Source: an uncultured Gammaproteobacteria bacterium
GTDB lineage: Bacteria > Pseudomonadota > Gammaproteobacteria > Arenicellales > Poriferihabitantaceae
Assembly: GCA_947259885.1 (NCBI GenBank)
Contig: CAMYNW010000013.1
Span: 21,917-85,916, forward strand
DNA length: 64,000 bases
Reading direction: 5' to 3'
The position numbers and the translations under genes are program-made. The notes beneath the pieces were generated by a model. The model made no database searches. It saw nothing but the letters and a program-made list of their open reading frames with translations, and was not told the DNA's origin. Below are positions 15,891 through 24,586 of the stretch, one piece after another (positions within the stretch are counted from its first letter, which is position 1; every line of letters begins with the position of its first letter).

Positions 15891-16874
15891 TCAACTTGTA
15901 AGTGCAACAGTCAAGGTTTGTTTTGAATTGGAGAACGCCTCATGAGGCGTTCTCCAATTCAGCGATTTTCTCGGACGATGGTTCAACCGATCCATTGTCG
16001 ATTGTAATGCCTGTTCGCTGACTTTCAACAAGGCCATATTTTTGGGAAAGAACTGTCTAATCAGTCCATTAGTATTTTCGTTTGTACCTCGCTCCCATGA
16101 CGAATACGGGTGGGCGAAGTAGATGTCCGTATCTAAAGCTTTTGCCATGCGCTGATGATCTGTGAATTCTCGACCATTGTCGTAGGTGATCGTCTTGCAG
16201 TGGTGACGATGCCTTTTCATTTTCCCAATGATTTCCGTAGCAACCAGATCTTTACGCTTTGCCCTGGCGTGTCCAAGAACGGTATATCGACTTTTCCTTT
16301 CTACCAATGAAATCAGCACTCCCTGGTGGCCCTTGCCGACAATGGTATCGCCTTCCCAATCGCCCAGCCTGGATCGGCCTTCTACGACCTCTGGGCGATC
16401 ATCAATCATCGTCTGATTCGGAATCTGACCTCGGCGTTCATGGCTGCCGTAGCGCTTCTTGCGCTGCTTCTGACAACGTAAATAACGGTACAGCTGGCCA
16501 CCTTGGTGTTTGTCTCGATATACATACTGGTAAATCCATTCATGGCTGATGCGATATCCTTGTTCATCGTAAAGACGCCAGGCGATCTGTTCTGGTGACC
16601 AGTATTCTCTGAGCAGACGTTCAATCTCCTGCCAGTGGCTGGCTAATATACGCGGTGAGCCCTTATCTCGTCTTGATAGTGCTAACCGATGAGCCTGCGC
16701 TGGTCTATAGCTTCGTAAGCCGGCGTTACGTCGGAGTTCACGACTAATCGTAGAAGGGTGAACACCGATCTCAAGGGCGATCGACTTTTGCATGAATCCG
16801 GCTTTATTCATCGCGTATATCTGATATCGTTGCTCGTGGGTAAGCTGTGTATAGTGATTCATTGTGCTTCTCAT
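15891..16874 (-). CDS. IS30-family transposase
   Basis: A 327-residue transposase. The N-terminal helix-turn-helix is evident (LTHEQRYQIYAMNKAGFMQK, IALEIGVHPSTISRELRRN). A DDE integrase core follows, with GDWEGDTIVG (Asp 1), TYDNGREFTDH (Asp 2) and SSWERGTNENTNGLIRQFFP (Glu). The family hallmark near the C-terminus (LNHRPRKSLNWRTPHEAF) is present. Full length with no frameshift. The segment encoding NWRTPHEAFSN is a perfect palindrome at DNA level, noted separately. Confidence 0.95.
   Translation of the reverse strand: MRSTMNHYTQLTHEQRYQIYAMNKAGFMQKSIALEIGVHPSTISRELRRNAGLRSYRPAQAHRLALSRRDKGSPRILASHWQEIERLLREYWSPEQIAWRLYDEQGYRISHEWIYQYVYRDKHQGGQLYRYLRCQKQRKKRYGSHERRGQIPNQTMIDDRPEVVEGRSRLGDWEGDTIVGKGHQGVLISLVERKSRYTVLGHARAKRKDLVATEIIGKMKRHRHHCKTITYDNGREFTDHQRMAKALDTDIYFAHPYSSWERGTNENTNGLIRQFFPKNMALLKVSEQALQSTMDRLNHRPRKSLNWRTPHEAFSNSKQTLTVALTS
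15925..15960. repeat. Perfect 36-bp palindrome inside the IS30 transposase gene
   Basis: 15925-15942 (GAATTGGAGAACGCCTCA) is the exact reverse complement of 15943-15960. The sequence would form a loop-less 18-bp hairpin or cruciform. It encodes a conserved transposase motif, and the transposase stop is about 30 bp further on. Confidence 0.95.
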
Positions 16875-17070
16875 CTTTGGTCAGAAGAAAAGCTATCATT
16901 GTCTCAGCTTGCCCTCCAACTTTTACATGAATTGCACTTGCCTGTTGAATCCGCCTTTAACTAATGCAGAATAGAGCGAAAAAATAAACCTGCCCTCTTT
17001 ATTTAGTGCCCTTAATTTATGAGTGCTATGATTCAATAATTCAATTGGCACTTATATTAACGACTCAGAC

Positions 17071-17775
17071 ATGTTTATCGGACATTTCGCAATAGCGTTG
17101 GGTGCGAAAAAATATGCCCCTCAGATCTCACTCGGCATATTGTTTCTTGCTTGCCAACTCGCAGATATTATTTGGCCAAATCTCGTACTTCTCGGAATTG
17201 AGATATTTGAGGTGGAGCCGGGTAATACCGCTATGACGCCATTAAATTTTATCTATTACCCCTACTCCCATAGTTTAGTTGCGCTGTTAATTTGGAGTGT
17301 ATTGCTTGCGCTCATATATTCGTTATTACGGCACAGTGGACTCCGCGCGGCAATAATTATTGCGGTGGTAGTGTTCAGCCATTGGATTTTGGACGTTATT
17401 ACTCACGGACCAGATATGCCAGTTACTTTAACTGGCTCGGACCGATTTGGATTCGAGCTATGGAATCATCCCTATATAGCGGTGCCATTTGAGCTAATAT
17501 TATTTGCGATTGGATTCTGGATATATGCTAACAACACACATGCATTAAATAAACGCGGTAGCGTGGGTATGTGGGGACTAGCGATATTTCTGGTGTTGAT
17601 TTATTTTGCGAACATATTTGGTCCACCGCCACCCTCAGTATCTGCGGTCGCCTGGTCTGCTCAAGCTCTATGGTTGATTGTGGCGTGGGGTTTTTGGGTT
17701 GACAGGCATCGTGAAACAATAATATCCGGCTCAGCTGAAACGATCACTGGCACAGCATTTGAGCTTGGTACTTGA
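17071..17775 (+). CDS. YdjM-like membrane-bound hydrolase family protein
   Basis: A 234-residue polytopic membrane protein of about six helices. His and Asp residues characteristic of the YdjM/LexA-induced metal-dependent hydrolase group are placed at FIGHFAIALGAKKY, NFIYYPYSHSLVALL and FSHWILDVITHGPDMP. Family members are inner-membrane proteins of poorly known function. It begins a run of small plus-strand genes after the IS30 element. No strong ribosome-binding site is visible. Confidence 0.65.
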   Translation: MFIGHFAIALGAKKYAPQISLGILFLACQLADIIWPNLVLLGIEIFEVEPGNTAMTPLNFIYYPYSHSLVALLIWSVLLALIYSLLRHSGLRAAIIIAVVVFSHWILDVITHGPDMPVTLTGSDRFGFELWNHPYIAVPFELILFAIGFWIYANNTHALNKRGSVGMWGLAIFLVLIYFANIFGPPPPSVSAVAWSAQALWLIVAWGFWVDRHRETIISGSAETITGTAFELGT

Positions 17776-17818
17776 CTTATTGGCCGCTTATGCAGTGCGA
17801 TAGCAATGAGCGTAAAAC

Positions 17819-18213
17819 ATGACTGGGGAAATTAAAATAGGAAAATTGCTGTCATCCATGTCTCCAGTTTTGATTGGTGGAGAGTTTGTATTTTGTTCTT
17901 TTGAGAATGCTCGTTACGGAGACCATGCAAACCTGGATCCCATAGCCGCAGTTACTGAAAGTGAAGGTCTGACATTCGTCATCCCAAAATCAAAAGCAGA
18001 TGAACACGAAATTAAGTATGAGTCAGTCTTTAGGTGCATCACACTAAATGTTCACTCCAGCCTGGATGCGGTTTAACCGCAGCGTTCTCAAATAAACTTG
18101 CTGAGCGTGAAACAAGCGCAAATGTGATATCAGGTTATTTTCATGACCATATATTTGTGCAGGGTAGGCACGCAGAAAAAGCAATTGCAGCGCTTAACGA
18201 ACTTGTTCGCTAA
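17819..18213 (+). pseudogene. ACT-domain (DUF2241/ACT_3-like) gene with frameshift
   Basis: The first frame from ATG 17819 encodes residues such as GKLLSSMSPVLIGGEFVFCS, ANLDPIAAVTESEGLTFVIP and ITLNVHSSLDAV, then meets a stop at 18074. The missing C-terminal part continues in another frame, GLTAAFSNKLAERETSANVI, then SGYFHDHIFVQGRHAEKAI, to TAA 18213. A small deletion near 18071 (between GATGCGG and TTTAACC) explains it. Joined, the product matches the small double-ACT amino-acid-binding proteins of about 130 residues. Just after the stop, GCTAACAAGCG resembles an integron site end. Confidence 0.75.
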
Positions 18214-18267
18214 CAAGCGTTTTACTGCTGAACCGCGGGTCATGTGTTTTTAAAGATAGGAGGAAGC

Positions 18268-18627
18268 ATGAATTTATTTCTTAATGTAATTTTGGTTATT
18301 CTAGTGTTATTGGCAATTTCATCCGGCGCTACAAAAATCATGCTTATGCAGCAAGACGTTGAGTTCTTTGGTAATTACGGATTTACCAATTCTATTTTAA
18401 TTACCTATGGTGCAATCCAGCTGATCGGAGGAATACTGTTAGTTCTTCCGAAAACCAGAATTGTTGGGGCGTTTTTGGTCGCGATCACTTTTTTAATATC
18501 GTTAGTTGTGCTGGTAATGGAAGGAAACATCCCGGTCGCTATCATCACATTAGTTTGCGTAGCACTATTGGGGCTCATTATTAAACAATCTTTTGATAAA
18601 AAAAATGACGGGGGGATTAAGAATTAG
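18268..18627 (+). CDS. DoxX-like small membrane protein
   Basis: A 119-residue protein with four hydrophobic helices (FLNVILVILVLLAISSG, ITYGAIQLIGGILLVLP, VGAFLVAITFLISLVVLV, VAIITLVCVALLGLII). The pattern, including GGILLVLPKTR between helices 2 and 3, fits the DoxX/DUF-type quinone-linked family. ATG 18268 has a perfect AGGAGG at 18258-18263, so the in-frame ATG at 18244 is not used. Function unknown. It belongs to the series of single small plus-strand genes between 17 and 20 kb. Confidence 0.65.
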   Translation: MNLFLNVILVILVLLAISSGATKIMLMQQDVEFFGNYGFTNSILITYGAIQLIGGILLVLPKTRIVGAFLVAITFLISLVVLVMEGNIPVAIITLVCVALLGLIIKQSFDKKNDGGIKN

Positions 18628-18696
18628 GCAATATACATGGCTGCTCAAGAATAATTCTTCCGTCACCTGTTATTCGCTATATTGTTTCAGCAGGCC

Positions 18697-19068
18697 ATGA
18701 TGAAGCCAATTCTGTTGTTGAGACTAAGCTATTGGATCGCGGCAATTGCGGACTTCGGCCTTGCAGCCTTAGCGTGGATGCCTGAAAGAATGGGAGTAAC
18801 GGACACTGTATATCCGATGGGTCTCGCCTCAGCTATTGCTTTTTCTTGGGGGGTTCTATTGTTAATAGCCGATAGAAAACCCTTGGAAAGAAGATGGATA
18901 TTGATTCCAACAATTCTAGTTGTGACGCTGATTACTATCGCAAGAACCAGGTTTTCTCTAGATGGCACTATTGAATTTAGTATTGTTCTCCTTCTTTTTG
19001 CAGTTGCTCTGATAGTCCTTATGGCTTATAGCCTTTATTTGGCAAACAAATACGACACAAATATTTGA
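18697..19068 (+). CDS. Small four-helix membrane protein
   Basis: A protein of about 123 residues with four hydrophobic segments (LSYWIAAIADFGLAALAWMP, GLASAIAFSWGVLLLIAD, ILIPTILVVTLITIARTRF, IVLLLFAVALIVLMAYSLYL). The third helix carries an internal Arg pair. ATG 18697 or 18700 is preferred over the in-frame TTG 18682. I do not recognise a named family with certainty; many such proteins are annotated as conserved hypothetical. Confidence 0.55.
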   Translation: MMKPILLLRLSYWIAAIADFGLAALAWMPERMGVTDTVYPMGLASAIAFSWGVLLLIADRKPLERRWILIPTILVVTLITIARTRFSLDGTIEFSIVLLLFAVALIVLMAYSLYLANKYDTNI

Positions 19069-19124
19069 TACTAAATTGAACGCGCCTTTTAAAAACCGAC
19101 AATAATAACCGGGACACTAAACCA

Positions 19125-19757
19125 ATGATTGAAACCGCAGGACTAGCGCTGGCGACATTCTTTGCCACGATTGGCCCACTAGATATTGCAGCCATGTTTG
19201 CGGCGTTGACAGCAAACCAAACTGCTCAACAGAAACGATCGATAGCTATCCGTGGGTCGCTGATTGGTACGGTCATTCTGGTGGCTTTTGCGTTAATTGG
19301 AGAATTTCTATTGGCTGGTCTCGGCATATCTCTTGCTGCACTGAGAGCTGCGGGAGGTATTCTGTTGTTGCTGATTGGCATTGAAATGGTTTTCGCGCGC
19401 TCGTCAGGCGGCACATCGACAACAGACGAGGAGGAACGGGAAGCAATTTCCAGAACAGATATTTCAGTTTTCCCATTGGCCACCCCTCTTATCGCAGGAC
19501 CGGGCTCAATGGGTGCAGCCATTTTGCTTATGGCCAACCAGGAAGGAGACGTCACGGGTCAAGCAATTATCATTGCCTCGTTGTTGGCGGTTTTATTACT
19601 CACCTTCGTTTCGCTGCTACTTGCCGGAAAAATTCAAAACTTGCTTGGAGTAACAGGGATGCATGTCATTACACGGGTCATGGGCGTCTTATTGTCTGCA
19701 CTGGCAGTTCAATTCATATTCGATGGCATCAAGCAAAGCGGACTGGTTGGGCTTTAA
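19125..19757 (+). CDS. MarC family inner-membrane protein
   Basis: A 210-residue protein with six predicted helices. MarC hallmarks are visible: ATFFATIGPLDIAAMFAALTA (first helix with the Pro-Leu-Asp motif), LLAGLGISLAALRAAGGILL, and FPLATPLIAGPGSMGAAILL at the start of the second half. The family (YchE, YhgN, MarC) is proposed to transport neutral amino acids, but a function is firmly shown for few members. Length and start are normal. Transcribed with no obvious partner. Confidence 0.85.
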   Translation: MIETAGLALATFFATIGPLDIAAMFAALTANQTAQQKRSIAIRGSLIGTVILVAFALIGEFLLAGLGISLAALRAAGGILLLLIGIEMVFARSSGGTSTTDEEEREAISRTDISVFPLATPLIAGPGSMGAAILLMANQEGDVTGQAIIIASLLAVLLLTFVSLLLAGKIQNLLGVTGMHVITRVMGVLLSALAVQFIFDGIKQSGLVGL

Positions 19758-19869
19758 TCGGTAACCAAAAAATGCCCTCTAATAAGCCCATGCAGCCGGA
19801 ACAACAAATCGCTGCGCGCTTTATTAGGGATCGGTCCAGAACACTATGTGGCAATCACAATTTGGAATC

Positions 19870-20298
19870 ATGATTAGAATTCACAATTTTGTTTTAGCTG
19901 TATTAATTTCAAGCCTGTCCGGCAATTCAGTAGCGGCAAATGACACGAGGATACTCGTAGAATTACCCGAAATGATGCAACAACATATGTTATCCAATAT
20001 GCGTGATCACTTAACTGCTATAAACGAAATTCTTGTTTATCTAGGTGCCGATGAACTGGATAAAGCAGCAGAGATAGCTGAATATAGACTGGGCATGAGT
20101 TCTCTAGAGTCCCATGGAGCCAGTCACATGGCAAAATTCATGCCCGAAGGAATGCGCCAGGCTGGAACCGCAATGCATAGAGCAGCAAGTCGTTTCGCGT
20201 TGAAAGCGCAAGAGGGCGAGGCATTGCCAACATACAAAGCACTCTCACATATCACTTCTGCCTGTGTGGCATGTCATTCGGGGTACAGAGTCAAATGA
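19870..20298 (+). CDS. Small c-type cytochrome (cytochrome c'-like)
   Basis: A protein of about 142 residues with an N-terminal export signal (NFVLAVLISSLSGNSVAA). A mostly helical body follows, with a haem-binding CVACH near the C-terminus (SACVACHSGYRVK). Haem at the C-terminal end of a four-helix bundle is the cytochrome c'/c556 arrangement, although the sequence is shorter than most. ATG 19870 starts directly at the signal; ATG 19846 would add eight residues. The likely role is periplasmic electron transfer or gas-ligand binding. The next feature is a hairpin repeat. Confidence 0.7.
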   Translation: MIRIHNFVLAVLISSLSGNSVAANDTRILVELPEMMQQHMLSNMRDHLTAINEILVYLGADELDKAAEIAEYRLGMSSLESHGASHMAKFMPEGMRQAGTAMHRAASRFALKAQEGEALPTYKALSHITSACVACHSGYRVK

Positions 20299-20351
20299 TA
20301 AATTGACCGCATAAGAAGGCGCTGCCGACAGACTGAAGGAAGTCCAGACTA

Positions 20352-20460
20352 TAGGGATCAGAGCATTGGTGTTCAGAGCATTGGTGTTCAGCTTTTAGGG
20401 TAAAGATAAATTAATATTAGTGCTCTGGAATAATTATCGAAAAGAGTTGGGCCCCAAACT
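20352..20460. repeat. Hairpin repeat, copy F, rearranged
   Basis: A diverged copy in which AGAGCATTGGTGTTC is duplicated in tandem. The right arm is split: GTGCTCTGG and CCCCAAACTC are separated by about 22 extra bases, including AATAATTATCGAAAAGAG. It lies just past the 3' end of the beta-propeller gene. Confidence 0.75.
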
Positions 20461-20473
20461 CTCTTTTCGCAAA

Positions 20474-21622
20474 TCAGTAGGCCAGAGGTAGCAAGTCTTC
20501 AGCCCCGACTGGCGCACCGAGGTCTAGTATCTCCACATCGCCATCTTTTGCGTCGACTCGGTAGCGGATAACTCGCCAGCCTTTTTTACCCGCTTCCCAT
20601 CGGTAGGACAAAAGCGTCTCCGAATCGATCCAGGATGGAACGCCATGAACGCGAAGCGGATTCACGCCTTTCTGTAAAACTCGAATAGGCTCCTGCCCTA
20701 TTCCGATTACTGGAAATATCACGTTGTCACTGGCGGGTCGAAAAATAGTGCGCAGTCCAATTCGCTCTGCCGCGCGAATCGATATGATCCAGGCGCAGTC
20801 GGGACTCATGGCTGGATCCGTCTCGACTCGCGATGATCCCGCAATCAAATCTTCGTTCACGACCGGCCGTGCCGAACTTGGTTCATCCGGATCCATGATC
20901 CAGATATTTAGACCATTTGGATCGGTCAGTTGACCGAGTCCTTTCTTATCGTGGCGAACGAAGACAATTCGTCCATCTGCTGTGAATCGTGGATCCTGGT
21001 GAGTACGATGTGGATCGTCTATTAGGCGCCGTAGACCACTTCCATCTGTATTCTGTATCCAAATATTCGCGGATTGACCGTGTTTGGTACCCGCGTAAAC
21101 GATCCGTTGGCCGTCTGGGGAAAACGTCGGGTGCCAAACACCCACAAACTTCTCTGGGTTTGAATCCCGATGTCGAATATCAACCAAAAAACGCATGGTG
21201 GAGTCCGCGGCCAAAATGGCAATCGCCTGTTCGCCATTCTTGGCACCTCCGTGATGTCCAGAGGGACCCACAGATAAGTCACCATCGCTCGAGGCAGCCA
21301 CAACAAGTCGGCCGCTATTTATGTCCCTATCGAACCACCGAACTGAGTAATCTGGGAAGTCGGTGATTCGAACCACCTCCGAACCATCGAGATTCGCACG
21401 ATAAAGATCGTAGTTGCCATCCAAGGCGCCACCAGGTCGATTCGACAGAAATAGCAATTTTAATCGCGGTCGATTTGATGGTGTGCATCTATAAGGTGAT
21501 TTGCCAGTGGCGTATTTCCCGTTAGAAGCAACCGCAGGTGCGACTGAAATCTGGAGCATGAAAGCGCCAAACAAGCCAGCCGTCACCGCGACCAGAAGCT
21601 GTTTCTGAGACCAGTAGATCAT
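20474..21622 (-). CDS. Exported TolB-like beta-propeller (PD40) protein
   Basis: A 382-residue protein with an N-terminal signal (LLVAVTAGLFGAFMLQISVAPAVA). Repeated propeller blades of the PD40/TolB type follow, recognised by NYDLYRANLDGSEVVRITDF, WHPTFSPDGQRIVYAGT and NIWIQNTDGSGLRRL. Blades of this type scaffold peptide, polysaccharide or protein binding in the periplasm. No enzyme domain is attached. The gene is isolated, bracketed on both sides by members of the hairpin repeat family (20352 and 21670), as a self-contained cassette might be. Confidence 0.7.
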   Translation of the reverse strand: MIYWSQKQLLVAVTAGLFGAFMLQISVAPAVASNGKYATGKSPYRCTPSNRPRLKLLFLSNRPGGALDGNYDLYRANLDGSEVVRITDFPDYSVRWFDRDINSGRLVVAASSDGDLSVGPSGHHGGAKNGEQAIAILAADSTMRFLVDIRHRDSNPEKFVGVWHPTFSPDGQRIVYAGTKHGQSANIWIQNTDGSGLRRLIDDPHRTHQDPRFTADGRIVFVRHDKKGLGQLTDPNGLNIWIMDPDEPSSARPVVNEDLIAGSSRVETDPAMSPDCAWIISIRAAERIGLRTIFRPASDNVIFPVIGIGQEPIRVLQKGVNPLRVHGVPSWIDSETLLSYRWEAGKKGWRVIRYRVDAKDGDVEILDLGAPVGAEDLLPLAY

Positions 21623-21669
21623 GGTAAATCTTCAGAAATTGAAACCAATATATTGCTGTTCGTACATTA

Positions 21670-21791
21670 TTGGGGTCAGAGGATTAATGTTCGGCGTTTA
21701 CTGAAATTTGGGCATTAGCATTATTGGAGTCAGAACATTAATATTCAGCTTTTAGGGTAAAGATAAACTAACATTAATGCCCTGACCCCAA
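21670..21791. repeat. Hairpin repeat, copy G (partial plus full copy)
   Basis: A lone left arm (TTGGGGTCAGAGGATTAATG, from 21670) is followed by a complete 68-bp copy at 21724-21791 with centre CAGCTTTTAGGGTAAAGATA and right arm ACATTAATGCCCTGACCCC. It is upstream of the beta-propeller gene and downstream of the dioxygenase gene. Confidence 0.85.
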
Positions 21792-21871
21792 ACGCTCTCA
21801 AACTCCACTAAAGATACACGAACATGCATTGTAGAAACCAACTCCTTCAGATATACGAAGTCATTAAAACT

Positions 21872-22741
21872 TTAAAGAGATCGCACTAAATCCAGCCCAT
21901 CAACATCACGTGCGGTAACACAAATGCTAGAGAGAATACGGGCTTCATCGTACGACCACGGTCGACCACGATGCATCGTCGCACGTTCATCCCAAATCAA
22001 CACATCTCCAACCCGCCATTTGTGGGTGTGGATATATTGGCTTTGTGTTGAAAACTCAATTAGCCTATCAACAAGCGCACTTCCATCGTTGACATTCATA
22101 TCTTGAACTGCATAAATGTGCGAGGCGATGTATAGCGCTTCCTCACCATTACAGGGATTCGGCCATAACGCACGCCAGAATTGATCATTATGTTTCATAA
22201 ACAACGATACTATCGCAAGGCTTTTTGAAATTTGTTGGCGTGAGTGCAAGTAACGGTGACAGAAAACCTTATCACGTATACGAACTTTTAATTTCGAAGG
22301 CAAATCTTTCCACGCAACGCGAGTTGAAACGAACTCGGTTTCACCACCGGTCGATGGCACCACCTTTGCGGTTAAAATATTGGCAAGCGCAGGAGTAGAT
22401 AAGAATGTACTGTCCGTATGCCATAGTTGATTGGCCTTTAAATACGAGACTTTCAGATCATTTTCTTCGATGACCTGTCCATCTTCTGCTACGTTACTAA
22501 CGGTGGTGACAACCGGATCAAAATTGTTAGTTACGCGTGAGCGGTCTTCAATCGGACCAAATAACTTACCTAGGGCAATATGCTCTCCATCATCCAGTTT
22601 CTGTTCGCGAAATAGCAATAGTGAATATCGCTCGAACAGATCGCGGATTTCCGAGTACCCAGAATCAGCCGTGATGTTCGAAAGTTTTATGTCAAATACT
22701 TCGACACCAAATCGCTGATGCAAAGGTGTTATTTTCAGCAA
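21872..22741 (-). CDS. TauD/TfdA-family 2-oxoglutarate-dependent dioxygenase
   Basis: A 289-residue non-haem iron oxygenase. The iron-binding HxD is in ANQLWHTDSTFLSTPA (about residues 111-113) and the distal His is in DERATMHRGRPW (about residue 256). An Arg follows in the 2-oxoglutarate-binding segment. FREQKLDDGEHIALGKLFGP is a typical TfdA-family N-terminal stretch. The family hydroxylates or desaturates small organic acids, amino acids or carrier-bound substrates. As the last gene of the ACP/ligase/condensation cluster, separated from the condensation gene by 150 bp, it most likely tailors that product. The isonitrile synthase ScoE belongs to the same superfamily, but I see no specific residues that prove it. 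Confidence 0.85.
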   Translation of the reverse strand: MLKITPLHQRFGVEVFDIKLSNITADSGYSEIRDLFERYSLLLFREQKLDDGEHIALGKLFGPIEDRSRVTNNFDPVVTTVSNVAEDGQVIEENDLKVSYLKANQLWHTDSTFLSTPALANILTAKVVPSTGGETEFVSTRVAWKDLPSKLKVRIRDKVFCHRYLHSRQQISKSLAIVSLFMKHNDQFWRALWPNPCNGEEALYIASHIYAVQDMNVNDGSALVDRLIEFSTQSQYIHTHKWRVGDVLIWDERATMHRGRPWSYDEARILSSICVTARDVDGLDLVRSL

Positions 22742-22891
22742 TACGATAGACAGATACCACGATTGGCATCATAACTCTTGGGACGCTGAAAATGCTTTGG
22801 AACAATTTGAGTTTTGTTGCGTATTTTTCTATGAAAAATCATTGCTAATGCCACTGTAAATTTGAATACGCCCAATGATCAGGTCACCAAA

Positions 22892-24586
22892 TTAACTTTT
22901 AGTGTATTGATTTTGCTGCAGTTCTTCAATCATGGTTGCCATTTCCCGTATCGTCGGATTTTCGAAAAAAAAATGCAGAGGCAGTTCGACTCGAAAGGTA
23001 TCTCGGACACGATTAAGTAATTGTACTGCCAATAAGGAATGTCCACCCATTTCAAAAAAGGTATTAAGCATATTTGCCGCGTTGATGTGGAATACGTCAG
23101 CCAGTATACCGACGAGTTTTTTTTCGGTTGTGGTTTTAGGATAGCTGGATTCTTCAGTCTTCAGGAAAGTCTGTTCGGGTTCGGATAGAGCGGCTCGATC
23201 CGCTGTTCTATTTGATGAGAGGGGAACATTCTCCAGGGATTCATGCGTTTTCTGAGTGATTAGAATTAAGTTATCGATCTGTTCCTCAGGGCTTTCAATG
23301 ATTTGATCAAGTAGATGAAGATATTGACTAGCCATCTCCTCAATTCTGGCTCTGTGAAAGATGTCACGGTTATATGTCCACGTGAAACCCAGCCCGTCTG
23401 AAGTGTGAGTTATATATAGAGCGATGTCGAGTCTCGTATAGTCTACGGCAAGTGACTGCTTCTCGACATGCAGTTCTTTCATTTTCAGGCCTTGCCCAGA
23501 TTCTGAGAACATGTTGATGAGCACTTGGAAGAACGGCAGGCGACTTGGATCTCTTTCCGGCTGGATTTCTTCAATTATTTTTTCGAAGGGGATATTGGCG
23601 GCATAGGCTCTTAGTGCTACTTCTTTGATCTTTGTTAACAATGCTTTGAATGAGCCATCTTCAGGGAACTTAGTGCGCAATACTAAAGTGTTTAAGAATA
23701 AGCCCTGCATTCTTTCGGTTTCAGTTTGGTTCCGCCCGGAGACAGGCGTGCCAACCACAATGTCTTTCTGTCCAGTTAATTTGCTCAACAAAACTTTGAA
23801 TGCAGCGAGCAGCATCATGAAAAGGGTTACCTCATTCTGGGTCGCCGCATTTTGAAGCTGACCGGTCTTTTCCTGAGGATACGTTTCTTTGAGACTTGAC
23901 CCCTTGAAAGTCTGTATTCTAGGACGTGGTCCGTCCATGGGCAGATCCAAAGCTGGACAGTCTTGTAAATGCGATTTCCAATAAGCCAACTTCCTCAGGT
24001 AACCTCTTCCATCAAGTTTTTGTCGCTGCTGAATGCTGTAATCAGGATAAGTTAGAGTAAGTTCGGAGAGCACTGGTATCTGGTTTGTGACAAAGGCAGA
24101 GTAACAAATTCCCAATTCTTCCAGCAGGAGTTCCAAAGACGTGCAATCTGAAATAATGTTGTGCTGGGTAATGACAAGAATTGACTCGCCAGGGTGGACT
24201 TGTATAACCCAGATGCGAATTAATAATTCTTGATCTAACCGGAAAGGTTGTCGGATTCTATTAGTTACGGCCTCTTCAACAGTCGCATCCAGGGCCTTAT
24301 CGGGTGTGTTTTGCAGATCTATGTATTCGATCCCAAGTTCAGCATGCTTATTAACATATTGATAAGGAACACCATTCGACACCGGAAAAGTAGTTCTCAG
24401 TGACTCATGTCGGGCTAATAAAAAATCCAAACTCTGTTCAACGGCATCCCGGTGGAGTCGACCTTTTAGCTTGAAGGCGGCGGACGTATTGAAGGCGGGA
24501 TTACGGGGATTGAGCTGGTCTAGTATCCAGAAACCCTCCTGCGCACAAGATAAAGGGTATAAATTTGTGATAGATTTTGAAGGCAT
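22892..24586 (-). CDS. NRPS-type condensation-carrier (C-T) didomain protein
   Basis: A 564-residue protein without adenylation domain. Residues 8-440 form a condensation domain (NLYPLSCAQEGFWILDQLNP, RHESLRTTF, GTPVSGRNQ, LFLNTLVLRT). The motif usually reading HHxxxDG is HNIISDC at residues 142-148, so the second, catalytic His is Asn and the Gly is Cys. Residues about 485-560 are a thiolation domain with intact FFEMGGHSLLAVQLL, the Ser being the phosphopantetheine site. It is free-standing, and the separate ligases in the cluster would supply its substrates. Reduced catalysis or a non-canonical role such as scaffold is possible. Confidence 0.9.
   Translation of the reverse strand: MPSKSITNLYPLSCAQEGFWILDQLNPRNPAFNTSAAFKLKGRLHRDAVEQSLDFLLARHESLRTTFPVSNGVPYQYVNKHAELGIEYIDLQNTPDKALDATVEEAVTNRIRQPFRLDQELLIRIWVIQVHPGESILVITQHNIISDCTSLELLLEELGICYSAFVTNQIPVLSELTLTYPDYSIQQRQKLDGRGYLRKLAYWKSHLQDCPALDLPMDGPRPRIQTFKGSSLKETYPQEKTGQLQNAATQNEVTLFMMLLAAFKVLLSKLTGQKDIVVGTPVSGRNQTETERMQGLFLNTLVLRTKFPEDGSFKALLTKIKEVALRAYAANIPFEKIIEEIQPERDPSRLPFFQVLINMFSESGQGLKMKELHVEKQSLAVDYTRLDIALYITHTSDGLGFTWTYNRDIFHRARIEEMASQYLHLLDQIIESPEEQIDNLILITQKTHESLENVPLSSNRTADRAALSEPEQTFLKTEESSYPKTTTEKKLVGILADVFHINAANMLNTFFEMGGHSLLAVQLLNRVRDTFRVELPLHFFFENPTIREMATMIEELQQNQYTKS

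Larger units (their letters stand above)
15889..16951 (-). mobile_element. IS30-family insertion sequence
   Basis: The element spans about 1.06 kb with imperfect terminal inverted repeats: left 15889-15908 (GTTCAACTTGTAAGTGCAA) and right 16931-16951, whose complement reads GATTCAACAGGCAAGTGCAA. A single transposase fills the element on the minus strand, and its stop codon lies in the left repeat. I could not see a target duplication, which for IS30 is only 2-3 bp. The transposase is intact, so the element may be mobile. Confidence 0.85.
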
